Source: DASTBU01 sp035711845
GTDB lineage: Bacteria > Acidobacteriota > Vicinamibacteria > Vicinamibacterales > 2-12-FULL-66-21
DNA: 46,449 nucleotides
Reading direction: 5' to 3'
Assembly: GCA_035711845.1 (NCBI GenBank)
Contig: DASTBU010000092.1
Span: 1 to 46,449 of the forward strand
Positions within the stretch are counted from its first letter, which is position 1. Each line of letters starts with the position of its first letter. Below the pieces are notes generated by a model. It worked only from the letters and a program-made list of their open reading frames with translations. It was not told the DNA's origin and did no database searches. The translations under genes and the position numbers were made by a program. Below are positions 8,347 to 16,436 of this stretch, one piece after another.

Positions 8347-9309
8347 CTAGTGCTGGCGGAAGTACTCGATCACACGGGTCAGGATCTCGTCGAGCTCGAC
8401 GGTCGGTTCGTACCCGACGAGGGCGTGCACTTTGGAGATGTCCGGGACCCTGCGCGGCATGTCTTCGAAGCCCGCCTCGTACGCCTGGTCGTATGGGATT
8501 CGCACGATCTCCGACGAGCTGGCGGTCAACTTCTTCACCAACACAGCCAGATCGCCGATCGAGATCTCGCGGCCGTTCCCGATATTGAAGACGTGCCCCA
8601 CGGCCCGTGGCTCGTCGATCAAGGCTACCATAGCGCGCACGACGTCCCCGACGAAGGTGAAGCTGCGCGACTGCGTTCCATCGCCGAACACCGTGATGGG
8701 CTGGCCGGCGAGCGATTGGCGCACGAAGTTCGGAATCACCATCCCGTACTGCCCGGTCTGTCTGGGCCCGACCGTGTTGAACAGGCGGAGGATGATCACG
8801 GGCAGCTTTCGTTCCTTCCAGTACGCGAGGGCCAGGAACTCGTCGATCAGCTTGCTGCAGGCGTATGCCCAGCGATGCTTTTCGGACGGGCCGAGCACGA
8901 GGTCCGCATCCTCCCGGAAGGGCACCGTGGCGCTCTTGCCGTAGACCTCCGAGGTGGAGGCAATCACGACCAGCTTCTTCTTCTTGTTGGCGTGCTTCAG
9001 CACGACCTCGGTGCCATGGACATTCGTCTCGATCGTGTAGACCGGCTGTTCGACGATCAGCTTGACGCCGACGGCAGCCGCGAGGTGCACGACGACGTCG
9101 CATTGATCGATCAACTCGGCGAGCACCGGCTCGTTGGTGACGGTGTCGATCGTGTAGGCGAACGCGGGGTGCCCCTTGAGGTGCGCGATGTTGGCGATCG
9201 ACCCCGTCGAGAGGTCGTCCAGGACGTGCACCTTGTCGCCGCGGGCCAGCAGGGCATCCGACAAGTGGGAACCGACGAATCCGGCGCCGCCGGTGATCAG
9301 TACGTGCAT
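8347..9309 (-). CDS. NAD-dependent nucleotide-sugar epimerase/dehydratase (extended SDR)
   Basis: This 320-residue protein has the Rossmann motif GGAGFVGS (residues 7-14), an acidic NAD ribose-binding DDLSTG, the HLAAAVGV segment, and catalytic residues near S118-S120, Y149 and K153 (YACSK). It belongs to the extended SDR group that includes GalE, UDP-glucuronate decarboxylase and 4,6-dehydratases. The segment RLFNTVGPRQTGQYGMVIPNFV is shared with GalE-like and UDP-xylose-synthase-like enzymes. It therefore makes or interconverts a nucleotide sugar in the cytosol for the glycan. The exact substrate cannot be decided from sequence. The gap to the next gene (radical SAM) is 3 bases, and 19 bases separate it from the upstream GT-B-like gene. 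Confidence 0.9.
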   Translation of the reverse strand: MHVLITGGAGFVGSHLSDALLARGDKVHVLDDLSTGSIANIAHLKGHPAFAYTIDTVTNEPVLAELIDQCDVVVHLAAAVGVKLIVEQPVYTIETNVHGTEVVLKHANKKKKLVVIASTSEVYGKSATVPFREDADLVLGPSEKHRWAYACSKLIDEFLALAYWKERKLPVIILRLFNTVGPRQTGQYGMVIPNFVRQSLAGQPITVFGDGTQSRSFTFVGDVVRAMVALIDEPRAVGHVFNIGNGREISIGDLAVLVKKLTASSSEIVRIPYDQAYEAGFEDMPRRVPDISKVHALVGYEPTVELDEILTRVIEYFRQH

Positions 9310-9328
9310 TGTGCTGGTGCTTCCACGC

Positions 9329-11245
9329 TCAGGCCCGTCGCTGCGCCATTGTCAGAATCGCGTCAGCGGATCGCTCGGCGGCATGGCCGTCGGAACCGAT
9401 CCTGAAACGGGAGAGAAAGGCCGTTCGATTGGTCTCAATCTGCAGGCGGAACGCCTCATCATACAGGATTTGGTGCAGCGCCTGCCGGAAGCCGGCCGGC
9501 GCCGCGCCGGCCATCACGCCGGCCTCCACGAACGGGGAGAGGTTGTTCGGCAGCCCGATGACGAGGGCGGGGATGTTCAACACGGCGGCGTCCAGGGCGA
9601 CGGTCGAGTTCACGGTCACGACCGCGCGGCTCGCGCGAAGGAGCGGCGCAAGCGCGGCGGACGCCGGCAGGATCGAGACGTTCGGGCGGCCGTGCACGAG
9701 CGCCGCATACACATCCGGTGTTTCGGCCGGGTGGGTCTTGATCGTGAGCCGTACGTCCTCGAGGCCGGAGGCGGCATCGAGGAGCGCCGGCAGCACGGCC
9801 TTCGCCTCGCGGTACTTCGTGACGACCAGAATCAGCGGTTCGGATCGCGCGCCGGCACCGACCCTCGCGGCTTCGATCTCTTCCGGACATAGGCCGTGCG
9901 CGGCCGAGACCAGTGCGTCGAGGCGAGGGCTGCCCGTGACCGCAAGCGCGGCGGCGGGGAACCGGCCCGACTCGACGAGGTGTTGCCTGGCATAGTCGTC
10001 GAAGACGAGGGTTTGGTCGGGACGGGGGAAGCCGAGGTCCGCAGCGTTGCCGGGATCGGGCTCCATCTCGTCCGGCTCGTGCAGGTAGTTCAGCCAGTGG
10101 CGGTAGATGAAGCCGTGCTGCAGACCAGCGGACCGGATTCCGCGTCGGCGGCACTCGAGCAGCAGCGCACGCCCCCATCCGCCGGCCTCTGCGTACGTCA
10201 CAGCGCTGGCCGGCTGCAGGACGTCGAGCGCCGCCGCCGCCTCGTCCATCGCGCGAGCCGACCACGGCCACTGCAGCAGCGCCACGCCGCCCAGCTCCTC
10301 CCGGACGAGGGGCCAGCAGTCGCAGTTGCGGATCACGGCGCACTCGCGAAGCGCGGCGCTCGTCAGGAGCGCGCGAAGGTGAACCCGTCGCTGCGCCCAG
10401 ATCGCCCTTGACTCCCCCAGTCGGTCGAGCGCCGCCAGGCTCTCAATCGAAGACGCGGAGGCTCTCGTGGTGTGTCCCTTGAGCGGGTGCCACCAGCGGC
10501 GGGCGCTGAAGTTCGCCGCCGGTCCCAGCGTGACGTAGCGAATCCCCCGCTCCGGCACCCGGCGTTCGAGCGCGTCCAGCACGGGTCCGATGTAAGCCTC
10601 GGCGGTGCCCCCGGGACGGCGCTCGCCGCCGGGTGGTTCAGCGCCGAAGTCGGATTGGGGCCGTCGACCCGAAGAGCCGTGAGTCGCGCCGCCCGGCGCG
10701 GTGTTGCGCCAAAACGCCCGGTGCACGAAGGCCGCGACCGTGGGACAACTGGTCTGCCTCGGACCACGCTGGGTGCGCGCGCGCGAGGCGAGTGCGCTCA
10801 TGTGCAGCCAGCGCGCCCGGGCCTCCATGGCCGCGAGCCGGATCCGCCATGACATCGGCGCTGTGCCAACGCCCGACAGCGCAATGCGGCGAGCCGCCGC
10901 AACCTGCGGAACGACGACTGCTCCAATCCGATCCGTCCGCTCGACGGCGATCTCGCGGGGACGCTCCCGATCGACGAGCGCCTCGATCGCGGCGAGCGTC
11001 CGGAATATCGTGAGGATCACCTGCTGTTTGTGGAGATAGATTTCCGTGAACCACCAGAGCGAATCACCCCGGCACGTGAAGCGCCGTCGCAGAGGCACGC
11101 GATCGACCTCCGCGTGCCGGAGCTGTTTGATCCACGTGATGGCGTCGAGGTGAGCGCGCTCCTCCGCCCGCGCATCGAGGTAAGCCCCGAGCTCGACCGA
11201 CCGCCGGGCGCTGCCCGTGGAAATAGTCAGGGACACGCCGTTCAT
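9329..11245 (-). CDS. Large GT-B-like surface-carbohydrate transferase (capsule-type)
   Basis: The start chosen is the ATG at 11245, which overlaps the stop of the GT9 gene by 4 bases; the open frame continues further upstream, but that would run through the GT9 gene. The product has 638 residues and is not an obvious member of a named family. The C-terminal half (about 330-638) has GT-B-like features: an AGLQHGFIYRHWLNYLHEP loop, ILVVTKYREAKAVLPAL, the KTHPAE motif, and VTVNSTVALDAAVLNIPALVIG. These resemble CDP-glycerol/capsule (Kdo or sialic-type) transferases and UDP-sugar epimerase-fold proteins. The N-terminal half is Arg/Ala-rich and has no recognisable domain. A cytoplasmic or membrane-peripheral role in assembling the glycan backbone is likely. 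Confidence 0.65.
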   Translation of the reverse strand: MNGVSLTISTGSARRSVELGAYLDARAEERAHLDAITWIKQLRHAEVDRVPLRRRFTCRGDSLWWFTEIYLHKQQVILTIFRTLAAIEALVDRERPREIAVERTDRIGAVVVPQVAAARRIALSGVGTAPMSWRIRLAAMEARARWLHMSALASRARTQRGPRQTSCPTVAAFVHRAFWRNTAPGGATHGSSGRRPQSDFGAEPPGGERRPGGTAEAYIGPVLDALERRVPERGIRYVTLGPAANFSARRWWHPLKGHTTRASASSIESLAALDRLGESRAIWAQRRVHLRALLTSAALRECAVIRNCDCWPLVREELGGVALLQWPWSARAMDEAAAALDVLQPASAVTYAEAGGWGRALLLECRRRGIRSAGLQHGFIYRHWLNYLHEPDEMEPDPGNAADLGFPRPDQTLVFDDYARQHLVESGRFPAAALAVTGSPRLDALVSAAHGLCPEEIEAARVGAGARSEPLILVVTKYREAKAVLPALLDAASGLEDVRLTIKTHPAETPDVYAALVHGRPNVSILPASAALAPLLRASRAVVTVNSTVALDAAVLNIPALVIGLPNNLSPFVEAGVMAGAAPAGFRQALHQILYDEAFRLQIETNRTAFLSRFRIGSDGHAAERSADAILTMAQRRA

Positions 11246-12441
11246 GCTGTGGCGTGATTGACGGGGCGCCGGTGCCGTGCCGAGTAGTCCAGCGACGAGC
11301 AGGCGGCGTCGTAGACCTGCGCGGCCGGTACACTCGACAAGCACTCGGGAATGTGCCCGACGCAATGCGCCGGAGGATTCCTGACGCGGTTGCACGGGCT
11401 GCACTCGATGCCGGCCCGAACGGTGCGATCGGCCGGGCCCGAGGGAGCGTACCGGATCGGATCCGACGGGCCGAAGACGGCGACGACCGGCGTCCCGACG
11501 GCCGCCGCAACGTGCATGGGTCCGGTGTCGCCCGTGATCAGCACGTCGAGCTGTGACAGGATCGCCGCCAGCTCCAGCAGGTCGATCTCGCCGGCGACAT
11601 CCACGACCCGATCGGCCGGAAGCACGGCCTTCACGGCGTCCACCATCAGCCGATCGCCGGCGCTTCCCGTCAACACGATCCGTGCCCCGTAGCGTTCCAC
11701 CAGCTTTCGGGCGACGTCCCCGAACCTCGTGGGCTCCCACTGCTTGACCAGCCGCCCGCCGCTCGCGTGCACACCCACGACGGGACCACCGCGGATGCCA
11801 GCCAGCCGCTCCGACGCCGCTCTTCGAGCCTCCTCCGGAATCGCGATGAGCGGCTGCGCCATCGGCTGCGGCGCGTCCCCGAAGACTGACGCGACGAGCC
11901 GCCGTGCATTCTCGGACGTGTGGACGCTGGTGTCGTACGTCAGGCTGACGTCGAGCAGCGGCCCGCCGCCGCCGCCCGTCCATCCGACGGTCCATCCCGC
12001 GCCGGCGGCCGCCAGCAGGACGTTGCTCCGGATGTCGGGCTCGAAGTTGATGGCGAGGTCGTATCGCTGCCGGCGCCAGGCGCGCGCAGCCCGGAGCAGC
12101 CGCACGAGGCCGGCGCCGCCGGCATCGCGGGCCAGCCATCCCGCGTCGAGCGCATGCACGTTGTCTACGTACGGGAGGGCTCGGGCGATGGAGAGGTTCC
12201 AGCTGCCGACCACCAGATCAATCGCCGCTGAGGGCGCATGCGCCCTGACGTCGCGAATGGCCGGAAGCGCCATCACGAGGTCGCCGATTCGCTCGAGGCG
12301 GAGCAGCAGGATGCGCCGGGGCGCGCGGGGCGGCTGCCTGTGCCTCAGCGGCCGTGTTACGGCCGCGGCGGCGGCCAGCACGACGTCGGCTGCACCCACG
12401 ATCGCCCGCTCCCGACGGTCGGTGATGGTGAATGAGCGCAT
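11242..12441 (-). CDS. Glycosyltransferase family 9 (heptosyltransferase-like)
   Basis: This 399-residue protein has the GT9 layout. The N-terminal RILLLRLERIGDLVMALPAIRDVR (residues about 43-66) is the ADP-heptose transferase signature. The C-terminal acceptor/donor half has VVGVHASGGRLVKQWEP and LDVLITGDTGPMHVAAAVGTPVVAVFGPSDP (about 295-325). A Cys-rich CSPCNRVRNPPAHCVGHIPEC follows, typical of some GT9 proteins. GT9 enzymes add heptose or related sugars to lipid A-core or other glycolipids in the cytoplasm. Here it heads a short run with the GT-B-like gene, an epimerase and a SPASM enzyme. A hydrophobic N-terminal stretch (AADVVLAAAAAV) precedes the domain. Substrate unknown. Confidence 0.85.
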   Translation of the reverse strand: MRSFTITDRRERAIVGAADVVLAAAAAVTRPLRHRQPPRAPRRILLLRLERIGDLVMALPAIRDVRAHAPSAAIDLVVGSWNLSIARALPYVDNVHALDAGWLARDAGGAGLVRLLRAARAWRRQRYDLAINFEPDIRSNVLLAAAGAGWTVGWTGGGGGPLLDVSLTYDTSVHTSENARRLVASVFGDAPQPMAQPLIAIPEEARRAASERLAGIRGGPVVGVHASGGRLVKQWEPTRFGDVARKLVERYGARIVLTGSAGDRLMVDAVKAVLPADRVVDVAGEIDLLELAAILSQLDVLITGDTGPMHVAAAVGTPVVAVFGPSDPIRYAPSGPADRTVRAGIECSPCNRVRNPPAHCVGHIPECLSSVPAAQVYDAACSSLDYSARHRRPVNHATA

Positions 12442-12447
12442 TGAGTC

Positions 12448-12502
12448 GTGATCCGTAGTCCGTGATCCGTAGTCCGTGATCCGTAGTCGTAGTCCGTACT
12501 AT
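12448..12502. repeat. Heptad tandem array (GTGATCC/GTAGTCC)
   Basis: The units GTGATCC and GTAGTCC alternate, giving a 14-base period from 12448 to 12488 that is then broken by one deleted base, followed by GTAGTCC and GTACTAT. It fills the whole gap between the start of the GT9 gene and the stop of the downstream-numbered membrane protein gene (TAG at 12499-12501), and the last unit contains that stop. Confidence 0.93.
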
Positions 12503-14985
12503 CTTACTTCCACGCGATCGACCATCACGCCGAGCTCCCGGTTGTCGGCGGTTCCCAGCACCTGCTCGGGGTTCCAGATCACCGTTGTCAGCTTCAGGCG
12601 GACCGGGGCCCTGGCGGCCGCGATCCGGGAGGCCAGCGCTTCGGGGATGGGCACGGTATACGGCTTGAAACCGGTGTCAACGGTGATGGTTCCGAGCGGT
12701 TCGTCCGCCAGCGCGATCGTTACCTCTGCGGGAGGGGCCGCGGCGGGCCGACCGCCATCATTGAGCCACAGCACCACCTCGCGGCTTCCGGGTCGCAGGT
12801 CTGGCAGCAGGATGTAGGAGACGTTCCGGGACCAGCGGATTGTACGCCCCTCGGTTTCCTCCTTCGCGTGAAACCGCAGGACGTTCAAATCGTCGCGAAC
12901 TCCGATATCGAGCACGAACTCGGCTGCGAGCTCTTCGCCAGCGCCCGGCATCAGCTCGTATACGGTGTAGTCGAACTGCTTTGCGCTGGCGTAGCGCGGG
13001 AACGCATTGAGTGGCGCGTCGTACTCGGGCAGCCGGAAGCGGGCCGTGGCCAGGACCGTTGCGCCCCACTCTCGCGAGAGCAGGTCGGTCCCGCCAGCCC
13101 CCAGGAAGAGCACGCGCGCGTACCTGCTTTCCGCCCACTCGAGGAAGCCGCCGAACGTCGGTTTGTCCGGGGCCGCGGAGCTCAGGACGAGGACGTTTCG
13201 CGCGTAGACGTACGCAAGCGGAAGCGCCAGCGTGTGCACGTCGGTCCCCGCATCGCGCGATTCGACGATGAGCAGGTCGTCGTTGCCGATTGTCGAGGCG
13301 AGCTGCTCGAGGCGGGGAATCACTCCGGCGTACTCGACGTGGCTCAGGATCGGGGCGCTGGCGCGCGCGTACTCGCGCCCGACCAGGAGCAGGAACACCA
13401 GCCCGACGCCCCAGCGCAGCGTCTGCGTCAGCGGCCTGCCCCTCCGGCTCCCGAGCGCGGCGGCCACCGCGAAGAGCAGCGCGCCGGGCAGGATCACGGG
13501 CAGGAACCGGCGGGCCATCCAGAAATGGTCCGGGACGATATGGATCTTGTAGAAGAAGAAGAACGAGAACACCGTCACCACCGCGAAAAATGCCGGCGCC
13601 CTCCAGAACAGACGGCGGGTTGAGAGCACGTAGCCGACCAGGGCTGCGATGAGCACCGGGAGCGTCAGGTAGTAGTCGGTGAAGGTACGGAGCGCATACG
13701 CATCGTGCGCGGCCAGCCGTCCACCCGGTTTTCGAAAGACCATCGCGTAGATGGCGCCGACGACAACGGCCGCAGCGAGCGCGCGCGGCGCGAACACCGT
13801 AATGGCCGATCGCACACGGGCGTTGTGCGACGCCGCCAGGAGGCCGGCCATTCCTGCCGCGGCCAGCATGACCACGAGGTAGTGCCACCACTGAAGGTTG
13901 GATAGAAAAATGATGCCGCGGTCCGCATACGCGCGCATCGGACCGATCAGGTAGATCGCCGCGACGAGCGACACTGCGGCGAGGCTCGCGAGAAAGCGCC
14001 ATTGCCAGCGCCCGCCGCTCATGCGCAACAGCGCGATGCCTGCCAGCACCGCGGCAATCGCGAGCGCCGCATCCATTCGCAGGAACAGCAGCAGCCCGAG
14101 AAGCGAGCCTGCAATCGGCGCAAAGAATGCGTCCCGATCCACGTGGGCTCTGGCCGCCGCCAGCAGCGCCGCGAAGAGCAGCGCCTGCATGACGACTTCG
14201 GAGTTCGGATACCGCGCGAACCAGACCTGGACCAGGTTCAGCGCCAGCAGCGTCGCGGCGGCACAGCCGGCGAGCCTGCCGAACAGCCGCGCTCCCGTGA
14301 AATACACGGCGAGCAGTCCGAGGATGGCCCAGGCACCCGACGCGCGACGCGCCCCGGTCAGGCCGTCGAGACCGTAGGCGACCGCAATGGACGCGGGAAA
14401 CAGGTGCGGGAACTGGCCGACCACCAGGCCGGTGTCCGGATCGATGATGCGGAAGCCCATGAACCGGATGCCGTAGTAGTCGGTCCGCTGGTGCGAGGGG
14501 TAAAAGAGGTCCCGCGCGAAGGCTGGGACGGACGCGACAACCGGATCCTCGTAGAGGAACGTACCGCGTTGGGCGATCTGGATTCCTTCGTTCATGTAGA
14601 CGCCCGGATCTTTCCCTCCGATGATGTACTCCGCCGGGGGAAAGAATCTCCAGACACCGAGCGCCACGAGCGCAAGCGGAATGAGAACCGAGATCCTGGG
14701 GCGACGCGCGGCCCGTCCGTACCCGAGGTTGAATCTGGACAGCGCGGCCACCGACGCAGCGATCAGGAGGTCCGCTACGAGCAGCCGCGCGAACGAGTAG
14801 CGGCCGAGCCAGGCGAGCGCCAGCACGACGGAGAGCGACACACCCGTGCTGATCACGACGGACCAGAACAGCCGTTCTTCCGCGTCGAGTCCAGCGCGAG
14901 TACCGCGCCCGCCCCACGGCGCGCGGTAGATAACTGCGCCGGGCAGCCAGGCGACAACCGCGAACTGGACTGCCTGGATCAGCAT
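12499..14985 (-). CDS. Large multi-pass membrane protein, GT-C-like
   Basis: This 828-residue protein has about 14 hydrophobic segments in residues 1-520 and a soluble C-terminal region of about 300 residues. After the first helices, a periplasmic loop contains GGKDPGVYMNEGIQIAQRG (about residues 124-142). It sits where GT-C enzymes (GT39/GT83-like) carry their catalytic acidic residue, and PNSEVVMQALLFAALL is another GT-C-like helix. The soluble tail ends in beta-rich sequence (VRLKLTTVIWNPEQVLG) that could bind carbohydrate. It may transfer a sugar from a polyprenyl-phosphate donor or polymerise the glycan, and it could also stand in for a Wzy-type polymerase. Assignment is weak beyond membrane glycan enzyme. 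Its start codon is 21 bases from the stop of the MBOAT gene. Confidence 0.6.
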   Translation of the reverse strand: MLIQAVQFAVVAWLPGAVIYRAPWGGRGTRAGLDAEERLFWSVVISTGVSLSVVLALAWLGRYSFARLLVADLLIAASVAALSRFNLGYGRAARRPRISVLIPLALVALGVWRFFPPAEYIIGGKDPGVYMNEGIQIAQRGTFLYEDPVVASVPAFARDLFYPSHQRTDYYGIRFMGFRIIDPDTGLVVGQFPHLFPASIAVAYGLDGLTGARRASGAWAILGLLAVYFTGARLFGRLAGCAAATLLALNLVQVWFARYPNSEVVMQALLFAALLAAARAHVDRDAFFAPIAGSLLGLLLFLRMDAALAIAAVLAGIALLRMSGGRWQWRFLASLAAVSLVAAIYLIGPMRAYADRGIIFLSNLQWWHYLVVMLAAAGMAGLLAASHNARVRSAITVFAPRALAAAVVVGAIYAMVFRKPGGRLAAHDAYALRTFTDYYLTLPVLIAALVGYVLSTRRLFWRAPAFFAVVTVFSFFFFYKIHIVPDHFWMARRFLPVILPGALLFAVAAALGSRRGRPLTQTLRWGVGLVFLLLVGREYARASAPILSHVEYAGVIPRLEQLASTIGNDDLLIVESRDAGTDVHTLALPLAYVYARNVLVLSSAAPDKPTFGGFLEWAESRYARVLFLGAGGTDLLSREWGATVLATARFRLPEYDAPLNAFPRYASAKQFDYTVYELMPGAGEELAAEFVLDIGVRDDLNVLRFHAKEETEGRTIRWSRNVSYILLPDLRPGSREVVLWLNDGGRPAAAPPAEVTIALADEPLGTITVDTGFKPYTVPIPEALASRIAAARAPVRLKLTTVIWNPEQVLGTADNRELGVMVDRVEVR

Positions 14986-15006
14986 TCGCTTTCCATGCCG
15001 CGGCCC

Positions 15007-16428
15007 TCAGAACTGGAAGTAGATGAAATCGGCGCCCCCGAAATTGCCGAACAGGACGATCAGGTACAACGTTGCAGCGTAGACAGAGTATCGCACCCCG
15101 ATGGGCGTGCGGCGGACGATGAGCACGTCGTTGAACCACGCCTCGCCCGCGTGCACCAGCAGCAGCGGCGTGACGTACAGCGCGAGCGGCGCCAGCAGGC
15201 CGGTGAAGTCGACCGACGAGGGAGCGAAGGCCGTCAGCAGGCTCGTGGTGAGCGATCCGATCTGCGCCGCGGACGAGGCTCTGAAAATCAACCAGCCGTA
15301 ACACGTCAGGTGAAACATCACGAACCAGCCGAGGACGCGCGCCAGGGGGGTGTTCCCGAGCAGCCACTGGCGAACCGCGGGCCGCCCGCCCGCCGTCCGA
15401 TACAAGCCGAGCAGCGCCCCCTGATATGCGCCCCACAGCACGAAGGTCCAGGCGGCGCCATGCCACAGGCCGCCGAGCAGCATGGTGACCATCAGGTTGC
15501 GGCGCGTCCGGGCGGGGGTGCCGCGACTGCCGCCCAGCGGGATGTAGAGATAGTCGCGAAGCCAGGTCGAGAGGCTGATGTGCCAGTGACGCCAGAACTC
15601 CTGCGGCGTGCGCACGAAGTAGGGGAACCTAAAATTCTCTATGAGCTCGATGCCCATGAGCTTTGACGTGCCGCGTGCGATGTTCGAGTAGCCGGCGAAA
15701 TCGCCGTAGATCTGGAACGCGAAGGCGTACACGCCCAGCAGGACGTTCACCCCGGTGGCGGGCGTCTCGGGATCGAACACGGCGTTGGCGAGCGGGGCGA
15801 CGTTGTCGGCCACGAACACTTTGAGGAAGTACCCCCAGGCGATGAGCCACGCGCCATCGCGAAGCTGCTCGCCGGTGATGCGCCGCGGCCTGCCGATCTG
15901 CGGCAGGAGCATGGTCGCACGCAAGATCGGCCCCGCTACGAGGTGGGGAAAGTAGGCGACGAACACGGCGAAATCCAGCAGGTCCCGGGTGGCCCGGATC
16001 TCCCGGCGGTACACGTCGATGACGTAGCTCATCGTGACAAACGTGTAGAAGGAGATGCCGATCGGCAGCAGGACTCGAAGCGTGAAAAAATCCACCTGCC
16101 ACCCGAGGGCACCGAAGATCAGATGAAGGTTGTCCGCAAAGAAATTGAAGTACTTGAAGAAGCCCAGAAGGGTGAGGTTGAAGGTGATGCTGAACCACAG
16201 CAGCCGCTTCCGCCACAGCGGATCGGTCTGGCGGTCGAGCGCGCGCGCGCAGCTGTAGTCCACGATGGTGGAGGCGACCAGGAGCCCCAGAAACCGCCAG
16301 TCCCAAGCGGCATAGAAGTAGTAGCTGGCGACGAGCAGGAGCCAGTTCTGCGGCCGGTGCGGCAGGGCGCGGTAGATCGCGTAAACGACGATGAAGAACC
16401 AGACGAAGTGCAGGGAATTGAACAGCAT
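15007..16428 (-). CDS. MBOAT family O-acyltransferase (AlgI/PatA-like)
   Basis: This 473-residue membrane protein has about ten hydrophobic segments. It starts MLFNSLHFVWFFIVVYAIYRALP and has the AlgI-type YYFYAAWDWRFLGLLVASTIVDY. The MBOAT signature region is complete: FWRHWHISLSTWLRDYLYIPLGGSR (residues about 278-302) and GGLWHGAAWTFVLWGAYQG, which carries the conserved catalytic His. AlgI and PatA pass an acyl group, usually acetyl, across the inner membrane to a periplasmic SGNH-fold transferase. The adjacent gene at 16437 is just such a protein, 8 bases upstream, so the two form a polysaccharide O-acylation pair. The target would be the glycan made here; peptidoglycan is an alternative. 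Confidence 0.92.
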   Translation of the reverse strand: MLFNSLHFVWFFIVVYAIYRALPHRPQNWLLLVASYYFYAAWDWRFLGLLVASTIVDYSCARALDRQTDPLWRKRLLWFSITFNLTLLGFFKYFNFFADNLHLIFGALGWQVDFFTLRVLLPIGISFYTFVTMSYVIDVYRREIRATRDLLDFAVFVAYFPHLVAGPILRATMLLPQIGRPRRITGEQLRDGAWLIAWGYFLKVFVADNVAPLANAVFDPETPATGVNVLLGVYAFAFQIYGDFAGYSNIARGTSKLMGIELIENFRFPYFVRTPQEFWRHWHISLSTWLRDYLYIPLGGSRGTPARTRRNLMVTMLLGGLWHGAAWTFVLWGAYQGALLGLYRTAGGRPAVRQWLLGNTPLARVLGWFVMFHLTCYGWLIFRASSAAQIGSLTTSLLTAFAPSSVDFTGLLAPLALYVTPLLLVHAGEAWFNDVLIVRRTPIGVRYSVYAATLYLIVLFGNFGGADFIYFQF

Positions 16429-16436
16429 GGGCCGGG

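Noticed and set aside
11246..12139. Extension of the GT-B-like gene into the GT9 gene
   Set aside because: It would overlap almost all of a clear GT9 enzyme; the ATG at 11245 has a 4-base overlap typical of this cluster.
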